DNA from: Alteromonas sp. CI.11.F.A3
GTDB taxonomy: Bacteria > Pseudomonadota > Gammaproteobacteria > Enterobacterales > Alteromonadaceae
Assembly: GCF_032925565.1 (NCBI RefSeq)
Contig: NZ_CP136708.1
Coordinates: forward strand, 3,782,001 to 3,846,000
Direction of reading: 5' to 3'
DNA length: 64,000 nt
The notes under the pieces are model-generated. The model saw only the letters and a program-made list of their open reading frames with translations, had not been told where the DNA came from and ran no database searches. The stretch's first letter is position 1, and each line of letters begins with the position of its first letter. The position numbers and the translations under genes were made by a program. Positions 41,837-51,428 of the stretch are shown here, one piece after another.

Positions 41837-42740
41837 ATAAACTCCCTAGGCCATAGCCACAGAACACAGCCACCACAAATGCGCTCGCAAGCCACCATTT
41901 GCGATTACCTTGCATACGCTGGCTTACCACATCTTCACCAAGAATTTGCTGTGCTGCGGCGAGGAAAATAGGCTTTTGCACTACGGCATGTTGTTTGGTG
42001 AAAGAAAGGGTTAATGCTCTATCACAAAGCAAGTTTATAACTCTTGGAATACCACCGGTTATTTGATGCACTGCCCGTAGGGTAGATTTGCTAAAAATAC
42101 TCGCATCACCATGCGCAACACTGAGCCTATGCGCTATGTAAGCACTAACTTCTGGAGCGGTAAGTGGCAATAAATGATACCGCGCGGTAATACGCTGGGC
42201 GAGCTGTCTGAGCTCGTTTCGCTTCAACAGTTGCTGTAATTCTGGCTGGCCAATTAATACTACTTTTAATAGCTTTTCACGGTTAGTTTCTAAGTTCGTG
42301 AGTAACCGTAATTGTTCCAACACTTCTGGCAATAAATGCTGCGCTTCATCAACCATCAACACCGTATTCATACCTTGTTGGTGATTTTCTGCCAACTTAG
42401 ATAAAATTAAATCGGTAAAGTATTTTAAACTGGCTTTCTCTTCTTGATACTGTAAACCTAGCTCATCACACACAGTGGCGAGTAACTCCAGCGCAGAAAG
42501 CGTTGGGTTTAAAATCATTGCGACTTGGGTATTATCGGGCAATTGCTGCAATAACTTACGAGAAACCGTGGTTTTCCCTGTACCTACCTCGCCGGTAAGC
42601 ATAACAAAACCGCCACTTTCACTTAGCCCAAAAGTAAGGTGAGCTAACGCCTCTTTGTGCCGCGGGCTCATATAGAGGTAATCGGGGTTTGGCGCGATTG
42701 AAAACGGATTATCGCTTAACCCAAAGTAATTCAAATACAT
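41829..42740 (-). CDS. GspA/ExeA-like AAA ATPase
   Basis: A 303-residue protein starting MYLNYFGLSDNPFSIAPNPDY, the standard opening of ExeA/MshM-type ATPases. Walker A GEVGTGKTT is at residues 50-58, Walker B VLMVDEAQHL at about 121-130, and an arginine-rich sensor region follows. A single membrane helix closes the protein (about 283-301). ExeA of Aeromonas continues into a periplasmic peptidoglycan-binding domain; that part is absent here. It is paired with the GspB-like gene, which suggests secretion or pilus assembly. Confidence 0.86.
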   Translation of the reverse strand: MYLNYFGLSDNPFSIAPNPDYLYMSPRHKEALAHLTFGLSESGGFVMLTGEVGTGKTTVSRKLLQQLPDNTQVAMILNPTLSALELLATVCDELGLQYQEEKASLKYFTDLILSKLAENHQQGMNTVLMVDEAQHLLPEVLEQLRLLTNLETNREKLLKVVLIGQPELQQLLKRNELRQLAQRITARYHLLPLTAPEVSAYIAHRLSVAHGDASIFSKSTLRAVHQITGGIPRVINLLCDRALTLSFTKQHAVVQKPIFLAAAQQILGEDVVSQRMQGNRKWWLASAFVVAVFCGYGLGSLYV

Positions 42741-42870
42741 GGTATTCGCTGTTGAAGTTGAAAACGCGATTTAAACTACCAGAGCGTGAACAGAAGTCAA
42801 AGTGTGCTTATGTAAACTGCTTCTGTAATAATACCCATTGGCTTAAGAAAATTTACGATATAGAGGTTAC

Positions 42871-44040
42871 ATGCAGGTTTATTTAGTTGGCGGCGCGGTG
42901 CGCGACACCCTATTAGGGAGAACAGTCACCGAACGTGATTATGTGGTGGTAGGAGCAACACCAGCGCAAATGCTAGCTAAAGGCTTTACCCAAGTAGGTA
43001 AAGACTTCCCTGTATTCTTACACCCTAAAACCTCGGAAGAATACGCACTTGCCCGTACCGAGCGTAAAATGGGCAGCGGCTATACTGGCTTTGAATGTGA
43101 CGCTTCTACCTCGGTTACTTTGGAAGAAGACCTAAAACGCCGCGACTTAACTGTAAATGCCATTGCCCGAGACCAAGACGGCGAACTTATCGACCCCTAT
43201 CATGGCCAACAAGATTTACAAAATAAAGTGCTTCGTCATGTTTCAAACGCGTTCAGTGAAGACCCTTTACGGGTATTTCGCGTAGCTCGTTTTGCCACCC
43301 GGTATGCCTATTTAGGCTTCACCATTGCTGAAGAAACCTTAAGTCTGATGACCGCCATGGCCAAGTCTGGTGAGTTAACCAGCCTAAGTGCAGAAAGAGT
43401 ATGGCAGGAAACCAAGCGAAGTTTGCTTGAAGCGACACCTGAGGTATTTTTTAAAACCCTAAAGGCATGCCATGGTCTAGATCACTGGTTTGCAGAATTT
43501 AGTAAATCTGAAAGCGCCTTTGATACTGGAATTCGGGCACTTCAACAAATTCAAACACGCACTCAAAGCCAAGGTTCCAATTATACAGCCCCGATAGAAG
43601 TTCGATTTGCTGCGCTTTGTTCAGGCTTATCACTTAATCAAGTTCAACAGCTGTGTAAACGATTAAAAGTACAGAATACGGTAAGCGACATTGCCGAAAT
43701 GGTGAGTGAGCACAAAGCCTCACTTATTGGTAACGATAAACTAGAAGCCGAAACCTTGTTAACGGTGTTTAATAAAACCGATGCATGGCGACGACCTGAA
43801 CGCTTTAGCCTTTTTCTCAGGGCCTTGCAACCTATTGCGGTGCAGCAGTTAAATACAAAGCACGTCGACACCGCAAATTCGTTGCGTTGGTCAGAACGCG
43901 AAGCCTTGATATCTCACGCGTTACTGGCAGCGAATACCGTAGATGTACAACAGATTATTGCACAAGGATTTAAAGGCCCAGAAATTCGCGAAGCACTGAA
44001 CAACGCTAAATTAGAAAAAATAAGCGAACTCCTTTTATAA
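42871..44040 (+). CDS. cca: CCA-adding tRNA nucleotidyltransferase
   Basis: A 389-residue class II tRNA nucleotidyltransferase that builds or repairs the 3' CCA end. The catalytic head has YLVGGAVRDTLLG and ERDYVVVGATP (metal-binding acids), then KRRDLTVNAIA and DPLRVFRVARFATRY. E. coli Cca has a C-terminal HD phosphohydrolase domain; here the corresponding HD motif (ALCHDLGKG in E. coli) reads ALCSGLSLN and the domain is shortened, so only the CCA-adding activity is likely. GAGG precedes the ATG. Confidence 0.95.
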   Translation: MQVYLVGGAVRDTLLGRTVTERDYVVVGATPAQMLAKGFTQVGKDFPVFLHPKTSEEYALARTERKMGSGYTGFECDASTSVTLEEDLKRRDLTVNAIARDQDGELIDPYHGQQDLQNKVLRHVSNAFSEDPLRVFRVARFATRYAYLGFTIAEETLSLMTAMAKSGELTSLSAERVWQETKRSLLEATPEVFFKTLKACHGLDHWFAEFSKSESAFDTGIRALQQIQTRTQSQGSNYTAPIEVRFAALCSGLSLNQVQQLCKRLKVQNTVSDIAEMVSEHKASLIGNDKLEAETLLTVFNKTDAWRRPERFSLFLRALQPIAVQQLNTKHVDTANSLRWSEREALISHALLAANTVDVQQIIAQGFKGPEIREALNNAKLEKISELLL

Positions 44041-44148
44041 GCCAAATTTATAACACGCTTTAGTAAATGACCTATTACGTGTTTTTTTTCTACGTTTTGT
44101 ACCATAAATGCTACAATACGCCCCATTCAATATAAGCGTTTTTATACT

Positions 44149-45399
44149 ATGACTTTCGAAGATCTCGAATTAGACGAAGAACTCTGCCACGCAGTGGCAG
44201 ATATGGGCTATGAGACCCCCACCAGCGTACAATCTTTGGTTATCCCCCATGCAATGGACGGGCGCGACATTTTAGCGTCTGCGCCTACTGGCACGGGTAA
44301 AACTGCCGCGTTCTTGTTACCGGTTTGTCAGTTTTTACTCGACTACCCGCGAAAGCAACCCGGTTCAACCCGCATTCTTATTCTTACGCCTACCCGCGAG
44401 CTCGCGCTACAGGTGTATGAACAGGCTGTTGAGTTAACCAAACACACTGACATTGTTAGCGGTGTGATCACCGGTGGCATTAACTATGGTACCGACAGAG
44501 AAACCCTTAGCCAAAGCATTGATATTTTGGTGGCGACTCCAGGGCGTTTGTTCGAGCACATTCAAAATGAAATGGCCGATTGTCGCGATATCGAGTGTCT
44601 TATTCTTGATGAAGCTGACCGCATGCTAGACATGGGTTTTCGCACTATTGTTAACCAGATTGCGAGTGAAGCTCGCTGGCGCAAACAGAACATGCTATTT
44701 TCTGCCACCTTAGAAGGCGGCGGTGTAAGTAAGTTTGCCAAAGACATCCTGCAAAACCCTGAAGTGATCGAAGCCTTTCCGTCACGCAAAGAAAAGAACA
44801 AAATTCATCAGTGGTATCACTTAGCTGATGACTTAAACCATAAAAAGGCATTACTTGTTCATATATTAAAAGAACAAGCGACGACTACGGTTGTGTTCGT
44901 TAAAACCCGTGAACGCCTGCAAATGCTAAAAGACTATTTAGCATCGCAAGATATTATGGTGTGTTGGTTACAGGGTGAAATGCCACAAGATAAACGCATG
45001 GCAGCCTTAACGCGCTTTAAAAGTGGCGAAGTGCCAGTACTACTTGCCACCGATGTAGCCGCACGAGGTATTGATGTACCTGAAGTTAGCCATGTTATTA
45101 ACTTCGACATGCCACGTAAAGCAGACGTTTATGTTCACCGCATTGGCCGTACCGGCCGTGCTGGCGCCAAAGGCACTGCAATTTCGTTGATAGAAGCCCA
45201 CGACTTTGAATTTATTACCAAAGCAGCACGCTACACCGAAGAGCCAATTAAAGCCCGTGTTATTGCAGAACTCCGTCCGCAAAATAAAGCTCCCAAGATT
45301 GGCCCAAGAAAGAAAAAGCTAACCGCGAAAGACAAAGCAAAAGCCAAGTCTAAAGCGAAGCCAAAGAATAAAACCAAAGTACGCACCAAAAAGCGCTAA
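44149..45399 (+). CDS. srmB: DEAD-box RNA helicase SrmB
   Basis: A 416-residue DEAD-box helicase. Motif I APTGTGKTAA, Ia PTRELALQ, II LDEADRMLDMGF, III FSATLEG, and VI HRIGRTGRAG are intact. The N-terminus (FEDLELDEEL) and the ETRWRKQ-like EARWRKQNMLFSATLEGGG stretch (read in two parts) match SrmB, which helps assemble the 50S ribosome. The C-terminal tail is a Lys-rich extension (KKLTAKDKAKAKSKAK) that probably binds RNA. TACAAT lies about 35 bp upstream as a -10 candidate. Confidence 0.95.
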   Translation: MTFEDLELDEELCHAVADMGYETPTSVQSLVIPHAMDGRDILASAPTGTGKTAAFLLPVCQFLLDYPRKQPGSTRILILTPTRELALQVYEQAVELTKHTDIVSGVITGGINYGTDRETLSQSIDILVATPGRLFEHIQNEMADCRDIECLILDEADRMLDMGFRTIVNQIASEARWRKQNMLFSATLEGGGVSKFAKDILQNPEVIEAFPSRKEKNKIHQWYHLADDLNHKKALLVHILKEQATTTVVFVKTRERLQMLKDYLASQDIMVCWLQGEMPQDKRMAALTRFKSGEVPVLLATDVAARGIDVPEVSHVINFDMPRKADVYVHRIGRTGRAGAKGTAISLIEAHDFEFITKAARYTEEPIKARVIAELRPQNKAPKIGPRKKKLTAKDKAKAKSKAKPKNKTKVRTKKR

Positions 45400-45490
45400 C
45401 GCGATAAACTGATGCGTGGATAAGTGATGCTACCGTCTGCGTGCTAGACGATGACGAGATTGGCGAAGGCAAGGTTGGCGCGGGCAATCT

Positions 45491-45587
45491 GGTGTATTGG
45501 CTGCTCCGCAAACACGCGGTAAATACATCCCAGTACGCTCCGCCGCCGCCCCCTGCGGCGGAGGGTTTGCTACGCAGCCAACACACC
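45491..45587. repeat. Long nested inverted-repeat element between srmB and rdgB
   Basis: The outer arms 45491-45513 (GGTGTATTGGCTGC..GCAAAC) and 45565-45587 (GTTTGC..GCAGCCAACACACC) are complementary at 19 of 23 positions. They enclose a 24-nt single-stranded part and an inner perfect 9-bp GC stem CTCCGCCGC (45538-45546) / GCGGCGGAG (45555-45563). No T tract follows, so it is not a plain terminator. It resembles a REP/BIME-type or MITE-like intergenic repeat. Confidence 0.85.
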
Positions 45588-45681
45588 TACTTGACCGCAC
45601 TAGCTATCGTCCGGCAACACTGAATTCTAGGTTTACTACATCAGCAAACTAGCCAAAAATTAAATTTGTTAAGGTATTTTT

Positions 45682-46284
45682 ATGACTTTTCCTCAAAAGA
45701 TAGTGCTCGCGTCTGGTAATCAGGGCAAGGTGCGTGAGTTCACCAGCTTGTTTGCTGAATACGGTGTAGGCGTTATTGCGCAGAAAGAATTGGGCGTGAA
45801 AGACGTGCCTGAAACGGGCACTACCTTTGTTGAGAATGCCATTATTAAAGCTCGTCATGCTGCCAAGGTAACAGGTTTACCCGCTATTGCAGACGATTCA
45901 GGTTTAGTGGTTGATGCTCTTGGCGGTGCGCCAGGCATTTATTCTGCCCGTTTTGCTGGCGAAGACGCTACCGACAGCGACAATATCGATAAGTTACTAT
46001 CTGAGTTAGCCGGTTCTGATAATCGCAAAGCTCACTTCTTTTGCACATTGGTGTTTATGCGCCACGCTGACGATCCCGTGCCGCTCGTTAGCCAAGGTAA
46101 GTGGGAAGGTGAAATTCTTAATGCACGTGAGGGCGATGGCGGGTTTGGTTACGATCCTGTGTTTAACGTGCCGTCTCACAACTGCACTGCTGCTCAGTTA
46201 GATAAAACTGAAAAGAACCGTATTAGTCATCGCGGAAATGCCCTAGCTATATTATTAGAAACCATGAGAAACACCTTTGCGTAA
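45682..46284 (+). CDS. rdgB: XTP/dITP diphosphatase (non-canonical purine NTP pyrophosphatase)
   Basis: A 200-residue house-cleaning nucleotidase that removes dITP/XTP from the pool. The N-terminal [44 protein letters not shown] and GFGYDPVF motifs define the family. TAAGG lies upstream of the ATG. It overlaps hemW by 8 bp, the same pairing as the rdgB-hemW (yggV-yggW) genes of E. coli. Confidence 0.97.
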   Translation: MTFPQKIVLASGNQGKVREFTSLFAEYGVGVIAQKELGVKDVPETGTTFVENAIIKARHAAKVTGLPAIADDSGLVVDALGGAPGIYSARFAGEDATDSDNIDKLLSELAGSDNRKAHFFCTLVFMRHADDPVPLVSQGKWEGEILNAREGDGGFGYDPVFNVPSHNCTAAQLDKTEKNRISHRGNALAILLETMRNTFA

Positions 46285-47416
46285 TCCTCCACTAAGTTTG
46301 TACGTGCATATTCCTTGGTGCGTACAAAAATGCCCTTACTGCGATTTTAATTCACACGGTTTAAAGTCTGCACTGCCTGAAAAAGAATACGTGGCTCACC
46401 TCCTTGATGACTTAGCCACAGATGCTAAGCGCATTGGCGATAGGCCAATTGAAACGATTTTCATTGGCGGTGGCACGCCTAGCTTATTTTCAGCCGAGGC
46501 GATAAGCGACTTAATTAAAGGGATTCGCGAGCGCGTGACATTAGCGGATAACGCTGAAATTACTATGGAAGCGAACCCTGGCACGGTTGAAAGTGGACGT
46601 TTCGCGGGCTTTTACCTAGCTGGGGTTAACCGTATATCAGTGGGCATACAAAGCTTTCAGCCTGCGCATCTAAAAGTACTTGGGCGCATCCATAACGACA
46701 CGCAAGCAATAGAAGCTATTAATCAGGCGCATAGCGCTGGACTGCCCACGTTTAACCTAGATTTAATGCATGGTTTGCCAGATCAAAGTGTGGAAAATGC
46801 CATGTCTGATGTAGACAAAGCGCTGGCGTTATCGCCTTATCATTTGTCGTGGTATCAACTCACGATTGAACCGAACACACCATTTTATTCTCGCCCTCCT
46901 GAATTACCCGATGATGATATTTTGTGGGATATACAAGAACAAGGGCATGCGCGACTAAAAGCGGCAGGTTACGAGCAATATGAGATTTCTGCTTACGCAA
47001 AAGCTGGGCATCAGTGTCAACACAATCTCAATTACTGGCGTTTTGGCGATTACTTGGGTATAGGCTGTGGCGCGCACGGCAAAATTACAGATATCGCCAC
47101 AGGTACTATTACGCGTACGGTCAAAATTAAGCACCCACGAGGCTATATGGAAATAAGCCGCCCTTATTTAGATACTGAGACACTTGTACCTGCTGAAGAC
47201 TTACCTTTTGAATTTTTCATGAACCGCTTTAGGTTGGTAGAGCCCTGCCCTATTGAGGATTATACCGCGCTAACTGGTGTTGAACTGACAAAAGTATATC
47301 AAGACGCTTTGGATGATGCACAGGCACAAGGACTGCTTGAGATTACCAATACCCATTGGCAGGTAACCGCCAAAGGCAGACGCTACTTAAATAGCTTGTT
47401 ATCTTGTTTTGTATAG
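46277..47416 (+). CDS. hemW: Radical SAM heme chaperone HemW
   Basis: A 379-residue HemN-like radical SAM protein. The cluster motif is [10 protein letters not shown] (CxxxCxxC); the GGGTPSLF and EANPGT motifs and the HemN C-terminal domain follow. HemW binds heme and passes it to respiratory proteins; it lacks coproporphyrinogen oxidase activity. The start is TTG at 46277, inside the rdgB end: it gives a start ([14 protein letters not shown]) that aligns with E. coli HemW, and no ATG is closer. Confidence 0.95.
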   Translation: MRNPPLSLYVHIPWCVQKCPYCDFNSHGLKSALPEKEYVAHLLDDLATDAKRIGDRPIETIFIGGGTPSLFSAEAISDLIKGIRERVTLADNAEITMEANPGTVESGRFAGFYLAGVNRISVGIQSFQPAHLKVLGRIHNDTQAIEAINQAHSAGLPTFNLDLMHGLPDQSVENAMSDVDKALALSPYHLSWYQLTIEPNTPFYSRPPELPDDDILWDIQEQGHARLKAAGYEQYEISAYAKAGHQCQHNLNYWRFGDYLGIGCGAHGKITDIATGTITRTVKIKHPRGYMEISRPYLDTETLVPAEDLPFEFFMNRFRLVEPCPIEDYTALTGVELTKVYQDALDDAQAQGLLEITNTHWQVTAKGRRYLNSLLSCFV

Positions 47417-47461
47417 ATGGAATCTAGGCTGGATTGGCCTCGCTTAATACGAGGCTAACCA

Positions 47462-48271
47462 CTATTGCGTTTCAGCTGGAGAATGGGAAGTAATAAGGTT
47501 ATACGGTTGCATGGCCGGAATTGACGTGCGCAGCTTTTCTTCAGCCTCATCTAAGCGCTTTAACTTGTTACAAATCCACTCTGCTTTATTTCGCAGACTT
47601 GTTGCTTTGCTATTCATATCCCTTTCGAGCTGTTCGCCTACTGTGCCTAATTGCCGGGTAATTTCAGCCACTTTCTCACTGTTTACTTCATCGCTGTTGG
47701 TATTAATTCCACTTATCGCTGACAAGATACCGCCTACCGAGGTGGAAATAGCCTCCTCTAGCTGCGCTTCAATTTCACTATCAACAAAGTCATCTACACT
47801 TTCTAGAGAGCCTGGGCCAATAAAATAGTGATTACTAGCATGTCTAAATTTATCTTTAACTCTTACTTTTACTCGCTTCATGGCGCTATTCAAACGTTCG
47901 TAGCTATCGTGATCGCTTCCTACTAAGCCTAGGTAAACACTCTCAATAGTATCAACGGCTAAGTCAACGCCTTCGGTAGCTAACACAATCATTTTAGGCA
48001 CCACATAATGAAGGCCGTGCGCGTACTCACTCAACCACTCGCTTTGTTCAGCAGTAAGGGTTTGCCAACGCCCATCTATAAAAAGTTGGGTTTGGTCGTT
48101 AATTTGCACTCGCGTGCGGGACTTTTCCATAACGCGGAGCTGGGTGTCGTTTACAGCTAAGCCGTAAGCAAAATCGATGTTGCACGTAATTTCCGCCGAG
48201 GCTGGTTTAATCCATCCAGCAAAAAGCACAATGCCTACAATGCCTAGTAAAAGGCGTTCAAAATATTTCAT
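47462..48271 (-). CDS. YggN-like DUF2884 periplasmic protein
   Basis: A 269-residue protein with a signal peptide (about 1-26, ending PASA). The mature start EITCNIDFAYGLAVND and the LFIDGRWQTLTAEQ and GLHYVVPKMIVLA stretches match the DUF2884/YggN family. E. coli yggN lies near rdgB and hemW as well, which supports the call. A helical, charged C-terminal half follows. Function is unknown. It is convergent with hemW. Confidence 0.8.
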   Translation of the reverse strand: MKYFERLLLGIVGIVLFAGWIKPASAEITCNIDFAYGLAVNDTQLRVMEKSRTRVQINDQTQLFIDGRWQTLTAEQSEWLSEYAHGLHYVVPKMIVLATEGVDLAVDTIESVYLGLVGSDHDSYERLNSAMKRVKVRVKDKFRHASNHYFIGPGSLESVDDFVDSEIEAQLEEAISTSVGGILSAISGINTNSDEVNSEKVAEITRQLGTVGEQLERDMNSKATSLRNKAEWICNKLKRLDEAEEKLRTSIPAMQPYNLITSHSPAETQ

Positions 48272-48379
48272 GAGAGTATTGTGGCTAGCTTACACGCAAA
48301 TAGGAAGGTGACATGAGTCTAAACTGCGAAAAATCAGGGTGAAGTATCAAGGTAAACATGGATGCCTGTTAGCAATAAG

Positions 48380-48408
48380 AAAAGCGCACATTATAAGTGC
48401 GCGCTTTT
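48380..48408 (-). terminator. Terminator downstream of the DUF1566 gene pair
   Basis: On the minus strand AAAAGCGCGCAC pairs imperfectly with GTGCGCTTTT (bulge in one arm), followed by CTTATT. It is about 65 bp after the 48473 stop. Confidence 0.65.
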
Positions 48409-48472
48409 ACATTTCCTACCTTACAACCTTCGCACTATCCTAAAGTATAAAGCGAAGGTTTGAGCACATTCA

Positions 48473-49000
48473 CTAATCGTTTGTGTACGTTCGCACCAAT
48501 CTCACGTAAATAAAGCGATCTTTCTCTTTGATTGAATGGCTTGCATTGAAGAATGCCACTACCCAAGCTCTATCTGGATCATCAACCGAAGGTGTTGATG
48601 TCCAAAAGTCATCTGGCGGTGTTTCTGGAAACATTGTGCTGTTCACAGCGGGGCGTACACAGTCACGCTCAACAATGGTGGCAAGTTCTTTAACATTTGG
48701 TAATCGCCAACCTAATAAGTCTTCGTCACTGGCCGCTTGCGCTAACTTTAATGCTTGCTGCCACGTGTACTTCACGGCTTCGCCATCACAAGTAGAGCCG
48801 TCCCACGTTTGGCCTTCCGCACAGCGCTCCCACACTAGGTCGGTTGGCTCATGTAAAACTGTACTACTGGTGATGGTGGTAAAGTCTTCATCCGGTGTGG
48901 TTTCAAGCCCATCTGACAAACAGGTTTGTGCTGAAAGGCTAGTCGAAACTAACAAAAGAGAGGCTGCTATTGGTGCTAATACAGGTGCTAAGATTTTCAT
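48473..49000 (-). CDS. Secreted DUF1566 (Lcl C-terminal domain) protein
   Basis: A 175-residue protein with a signal peptide (about 1-24, ending LSA). The whole mature part is one DUF1566/Lcl domain: DLVWERC, a Cys-rich segment, GWRLPNVKELATIVE, DDFWTSTPSVDD and a C-terminal YVRLVRTY. Related domains occur in the Legionella collagen-like adhesin Lcl; they are probably carbohydrate-binding. It starts 2 bp after the larger DUF1566 lipoprotein, so the two form one operon and probably work together. Confidence 0.85.
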   Translation of the reverse strand: MKILAPVLAPIAASLLLVSTSLSAQTCLSDGLETTPDEDFTTITSSTVLHEPTDLVWERCAEGQTWDGSTCDGEAVKYTWQQALKLAQAASDEDLLGWRLPNVKELATIVERDCVRPAVNSTMFPETPPDDFWTSTPSVDDPDRAWVVAFFNASHSIKEKDRFIYVRLVRTYTND

Positions 49001-49002
49001 GA

Positions 49003-50835
49003 TTATCTCCCCGCTCTTACTAAGCGCACTTTTGCCGCCGAGGATTTATTTAAAAAGTTATCTACCCCAGAATCGAAATCCAGCGCCCATGCATTTTGCG
49101 CATCATCGCTATTTACGCCGTCGGCGCTAGGTACAGACGTCCAATACCACACTGGGTTTGCTGAAAGTACGCCGGTATAAGGAAAGTAGTCTTCATCAAT
49201 GGTCATGCTATCAGAGATGCCTAAATGCATGAGCGAGAAAAGCTCTTGATGGGTCGGCATACGCCAGTCGTAAAACCCACATAGCCCTTGGGCATTAAGT
49301 GCCGTGACATAGGCTTGGGTATTACAACTGGTCAGCGAGCACACCGTATCGCTACCGCTTAAGTCACCTTCATAGCCACCATTAACATCGTCGCTATACC
49401 ATGAATAAGTGTAGTCTTTATCTTGCAGTGTGCCGTCGTCGGTTTTCACTTCCCACACTAAGCCCGTTACGTTGTCGCGTACGCATGACCACGTATCTGC
49501 ACTGGCATCCTGTTCATCACCATTGGCATTTAAACGGGTATAATCGAAGCCCGCTTTGCCCCTTCCTGCTTTCTCAATTAATCCATTTTGCTCAACAACA
49601 TCTGCGCCACGTTGCCCATCTTGACCTGGCCACTCATTTTGTTGAGCTTCAGTCAGCGCATTATTAGTTGCTTGCTGCAACACGCCAGTATCATTAATTA
49701 ACGGGGTGGGCATGGGGCGTACGCCCACATTAATGGTGTCTTCTACTTGATTACCGTTGGCATCGGTCACGGTTAATGTGTAAGCCACTACGGTATATTC
49801 AGTTACCGCAGGCGCGATAGCAAAAGTAGATAAATCATCTTCATCGTCTATTGCTTGAATGTCTACGTTTTGGCTTAAGGTTGCTGCATCTGCTGCATTA
49901 ACAGGTAGCGTTGTTGAAGATACGTTATTGCTGCGCTCCCAATCATAAGTAAGCGGTAACGCACTTGGAATACTGGTACTGGCATCGCCATCTAGTACGA
50001 TAGCTTCACCGCTGAATACGCCTTGCGAAGAACCTGCGTCAACCACGGGTAGTGTATCTGATTCTGACTGCACAAAAATAGTCACAGACTCCGTGTCGGT
50101 GGTGCCCTCGCTGTCGGTGACTGTTAGTTCAAAACTTAGGGTCTGCGCATCATTGGCAATAGGCGTGACTATGGTAAGGGTTGATAAATTCGTTTCTTCA
50201 CCGGTAATAACGTTAGTGCCGTCGGTTTGCGACCAGCTGTAATCAGAGATGGATGCACTTTCGTCGGCGGCGTCATCATCGGTACTGCTACTACCATCAA
50301 AAATAACCTCTACGCCACCAGGGAAATTATTTGCGTCTAGTCCATCCCACTCAGGTACTTCAATAATCGCCTCTGGCGCAATATTAACAGGCACTACAGT
50401 AATAACCGTTAAATCACTGGCTTCGTTACCCCCAGTGTCGTTCACCGTTACCGTAATCGTATATTCGGTGGCACTAGATACGCTTGGCGCTTCAAAGCTA
50501 GCAGCAGAATCGCTCGTGTCTTCGTGCGTGATAGTTAATGAAGGCGATGCAGACCAACGATAGGTATACTCTTCATTCCCGCCACTCACTACCGCACTCA
50601 ATGAATAGCTTGCGCCCTCGGTAACCGTTGCATCGTCACCGGCGTTAATCACTAAGTCACTATTGCTATTGCTACCGCCACTGCCGCTATCTGAATCACC
50701 GCCTCCGCCGCCACATGCTGCTAACATAAAAACCGTAGCGGCTAGAATGAAATGCTTTGTCGAAGCAATAGCTTTTGCTTTCGCCTCTAAAGGCCATAAA
50801 AAGGGTGAGAGTAGAAACTGGAAAAACGTTCGCAT
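49003..50835 (-). CDS. Lipoprotein with PKD/Ig-like repeats and a C-terminal DUF1566 domain
   Basis: About 610 residues from the ATG at 50835, preceded by GGAG; the frame is open further up to 50910, but that adds a stretch without signal-peptide character. The lipobox is LAACGGGG, about residue 40. A Ser/Gly-rich spacer and three PKD/Ig-like domains follow (about 60-400; motifs of the type FDGSSSTDDDAADE and FELTVTDSEGTTD). The C-terminal DUF1566 domain (about 430-610) has NVTGLVWEVKTDDG, WRMPTHQELFSL and AKVRLVRAGR. It is likely a surface adhesin; ligand unknown. Confidence 0.82.
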   Translation of the reverse strand: MRTFFQFLLSPFLWPLEAKAKAIASTKHFILAATVFMLAACGGGGGDSDSGSGGSNSNSDLVINAGDDATVTEGASYSLSAVVSGGNEEYTYRWSASPSLTITHEDTSDSAASFEAPSVSSATEYTITVTVNDTGGNEASDLTVITVVPVNIAPEAIIEVPEWDGLDANNFPGGVEVIFDGSSSTDDDAADESASISDYSWSQTDGTNVITGEETNLSTLTIVTPIANDAQTLSFELTVTDSEGTTDTESVTIFVQSESDTLPVVDAGSSQGVFSGEAIVLDGDASTSIPSALPLTYDWERSNNVSSTTLPVNAADAATLSQNVDIQAIDDEDDLSTFAIAPAVTEYTVVAYTLTVTDANGNQVEDTINVGVRPMPTPLINDTGVLQQATNNALTEAQQNEWPGQDGQRGADVVEQNGLIEKAGRGKAGFDYTRLNANGDEQDASADTWSCVRDNVTGLVWEVKTDDGTLQDKDYTYSWYSDDVNGGYEGDLSGSDTVCSLTSCNTQAYVTALNAQGLCGFYDWRMPTHQELFSLMHLGISDSMTIDEDYFPYTGVLSANPVWYWTSVPSADGVNSDDAQNAWALDFDSGVDNFLNKSSAAKVRLVRAGR

Positions 50836-50936
50836 AATGACTCCGGCAACACGGGGAACTGCAGCCACGTGTCGATTAACTCGAATAATAAATGGGGGAT
50901 TGGTTCGCACGTTACTTGTAGCGATTAAAGTGAATA

Positions 50937-51428
50937 TTAGCGGGCGAGCTGATTACGCTCTTGTGCTTCCGTCATATGCACTTGTATGGCTTCAAGTTGC
51001 TTTTTACCAACCGCAACATCTGTCATGTCGTAAATCATCATACTGATGTACTCAACATTTCCTGTAGCCGATATTAATGGCGACAGTGTGATGTTTTGAT
51101 ACATAAATGACTCACTACCTGTAATCGGCCGGTAGTTAGGAAACTTAAATAAATAAGGGCGCTGTTCCCAGGTCATAAAGGCTCTGGTTTTTAGCTCAAA
51201 TACCGGTTTAGACTTTTGCTTAAACCAGTCTTCTTTAATGGTAGGAAATAAATCAAAAAGCGACTTATCACGAACGTCACTGGGCAACATACCACTATGA
51301 CTTTCCATGAAGCCGTTCCAGACTTGAATTTTAAACTGTCGGTTTAGCACAACGATGCCAACATCAACCGTTTGCAGCATATCCATCATCCAATGGAATT
51401 CGAGTAAATCATCCAAATGCTGGCTCAT
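50937..51428 (-). CDS. PAS-domain protein
   Basis: A 163-residue cytoplasmic protein made of a single PAS domain (about 10-135: TVDVGIVVLNRQFKIQVWNGFME, LFDLFP, ISMMIYDMTD) and a short C-terminal helix. It has no kinase, GGDEF or other output domain. It starts by a one-base overlap (TAATG) with the stop of the receiver-CheC gene, so it is translationally coupled to it and probably senses a signal for it. The ligand is unknown. Confidence 0.85.
   Translation of the reverse strand: MSQHLDDLLEFHWMMDMLQTVDVGIVVLNRQFKIQVWNGFMESHSGMLPSDVRDKSLFDLFPTIKEDWFKQKSKPVFELKTRAFMTWEQRPYLFKFPNYRPITGSESFMYQNITLSPLISATGNVEYISMMIYDMTDVAVGKKQLEAIQVHMTEAQERNQLAR

Noticed and set aside
45441..45623. 60-codon frame between srmB and rdgB
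   Set aside because: It reads through the nested hairpin element and its proline run is due to the GC stem.
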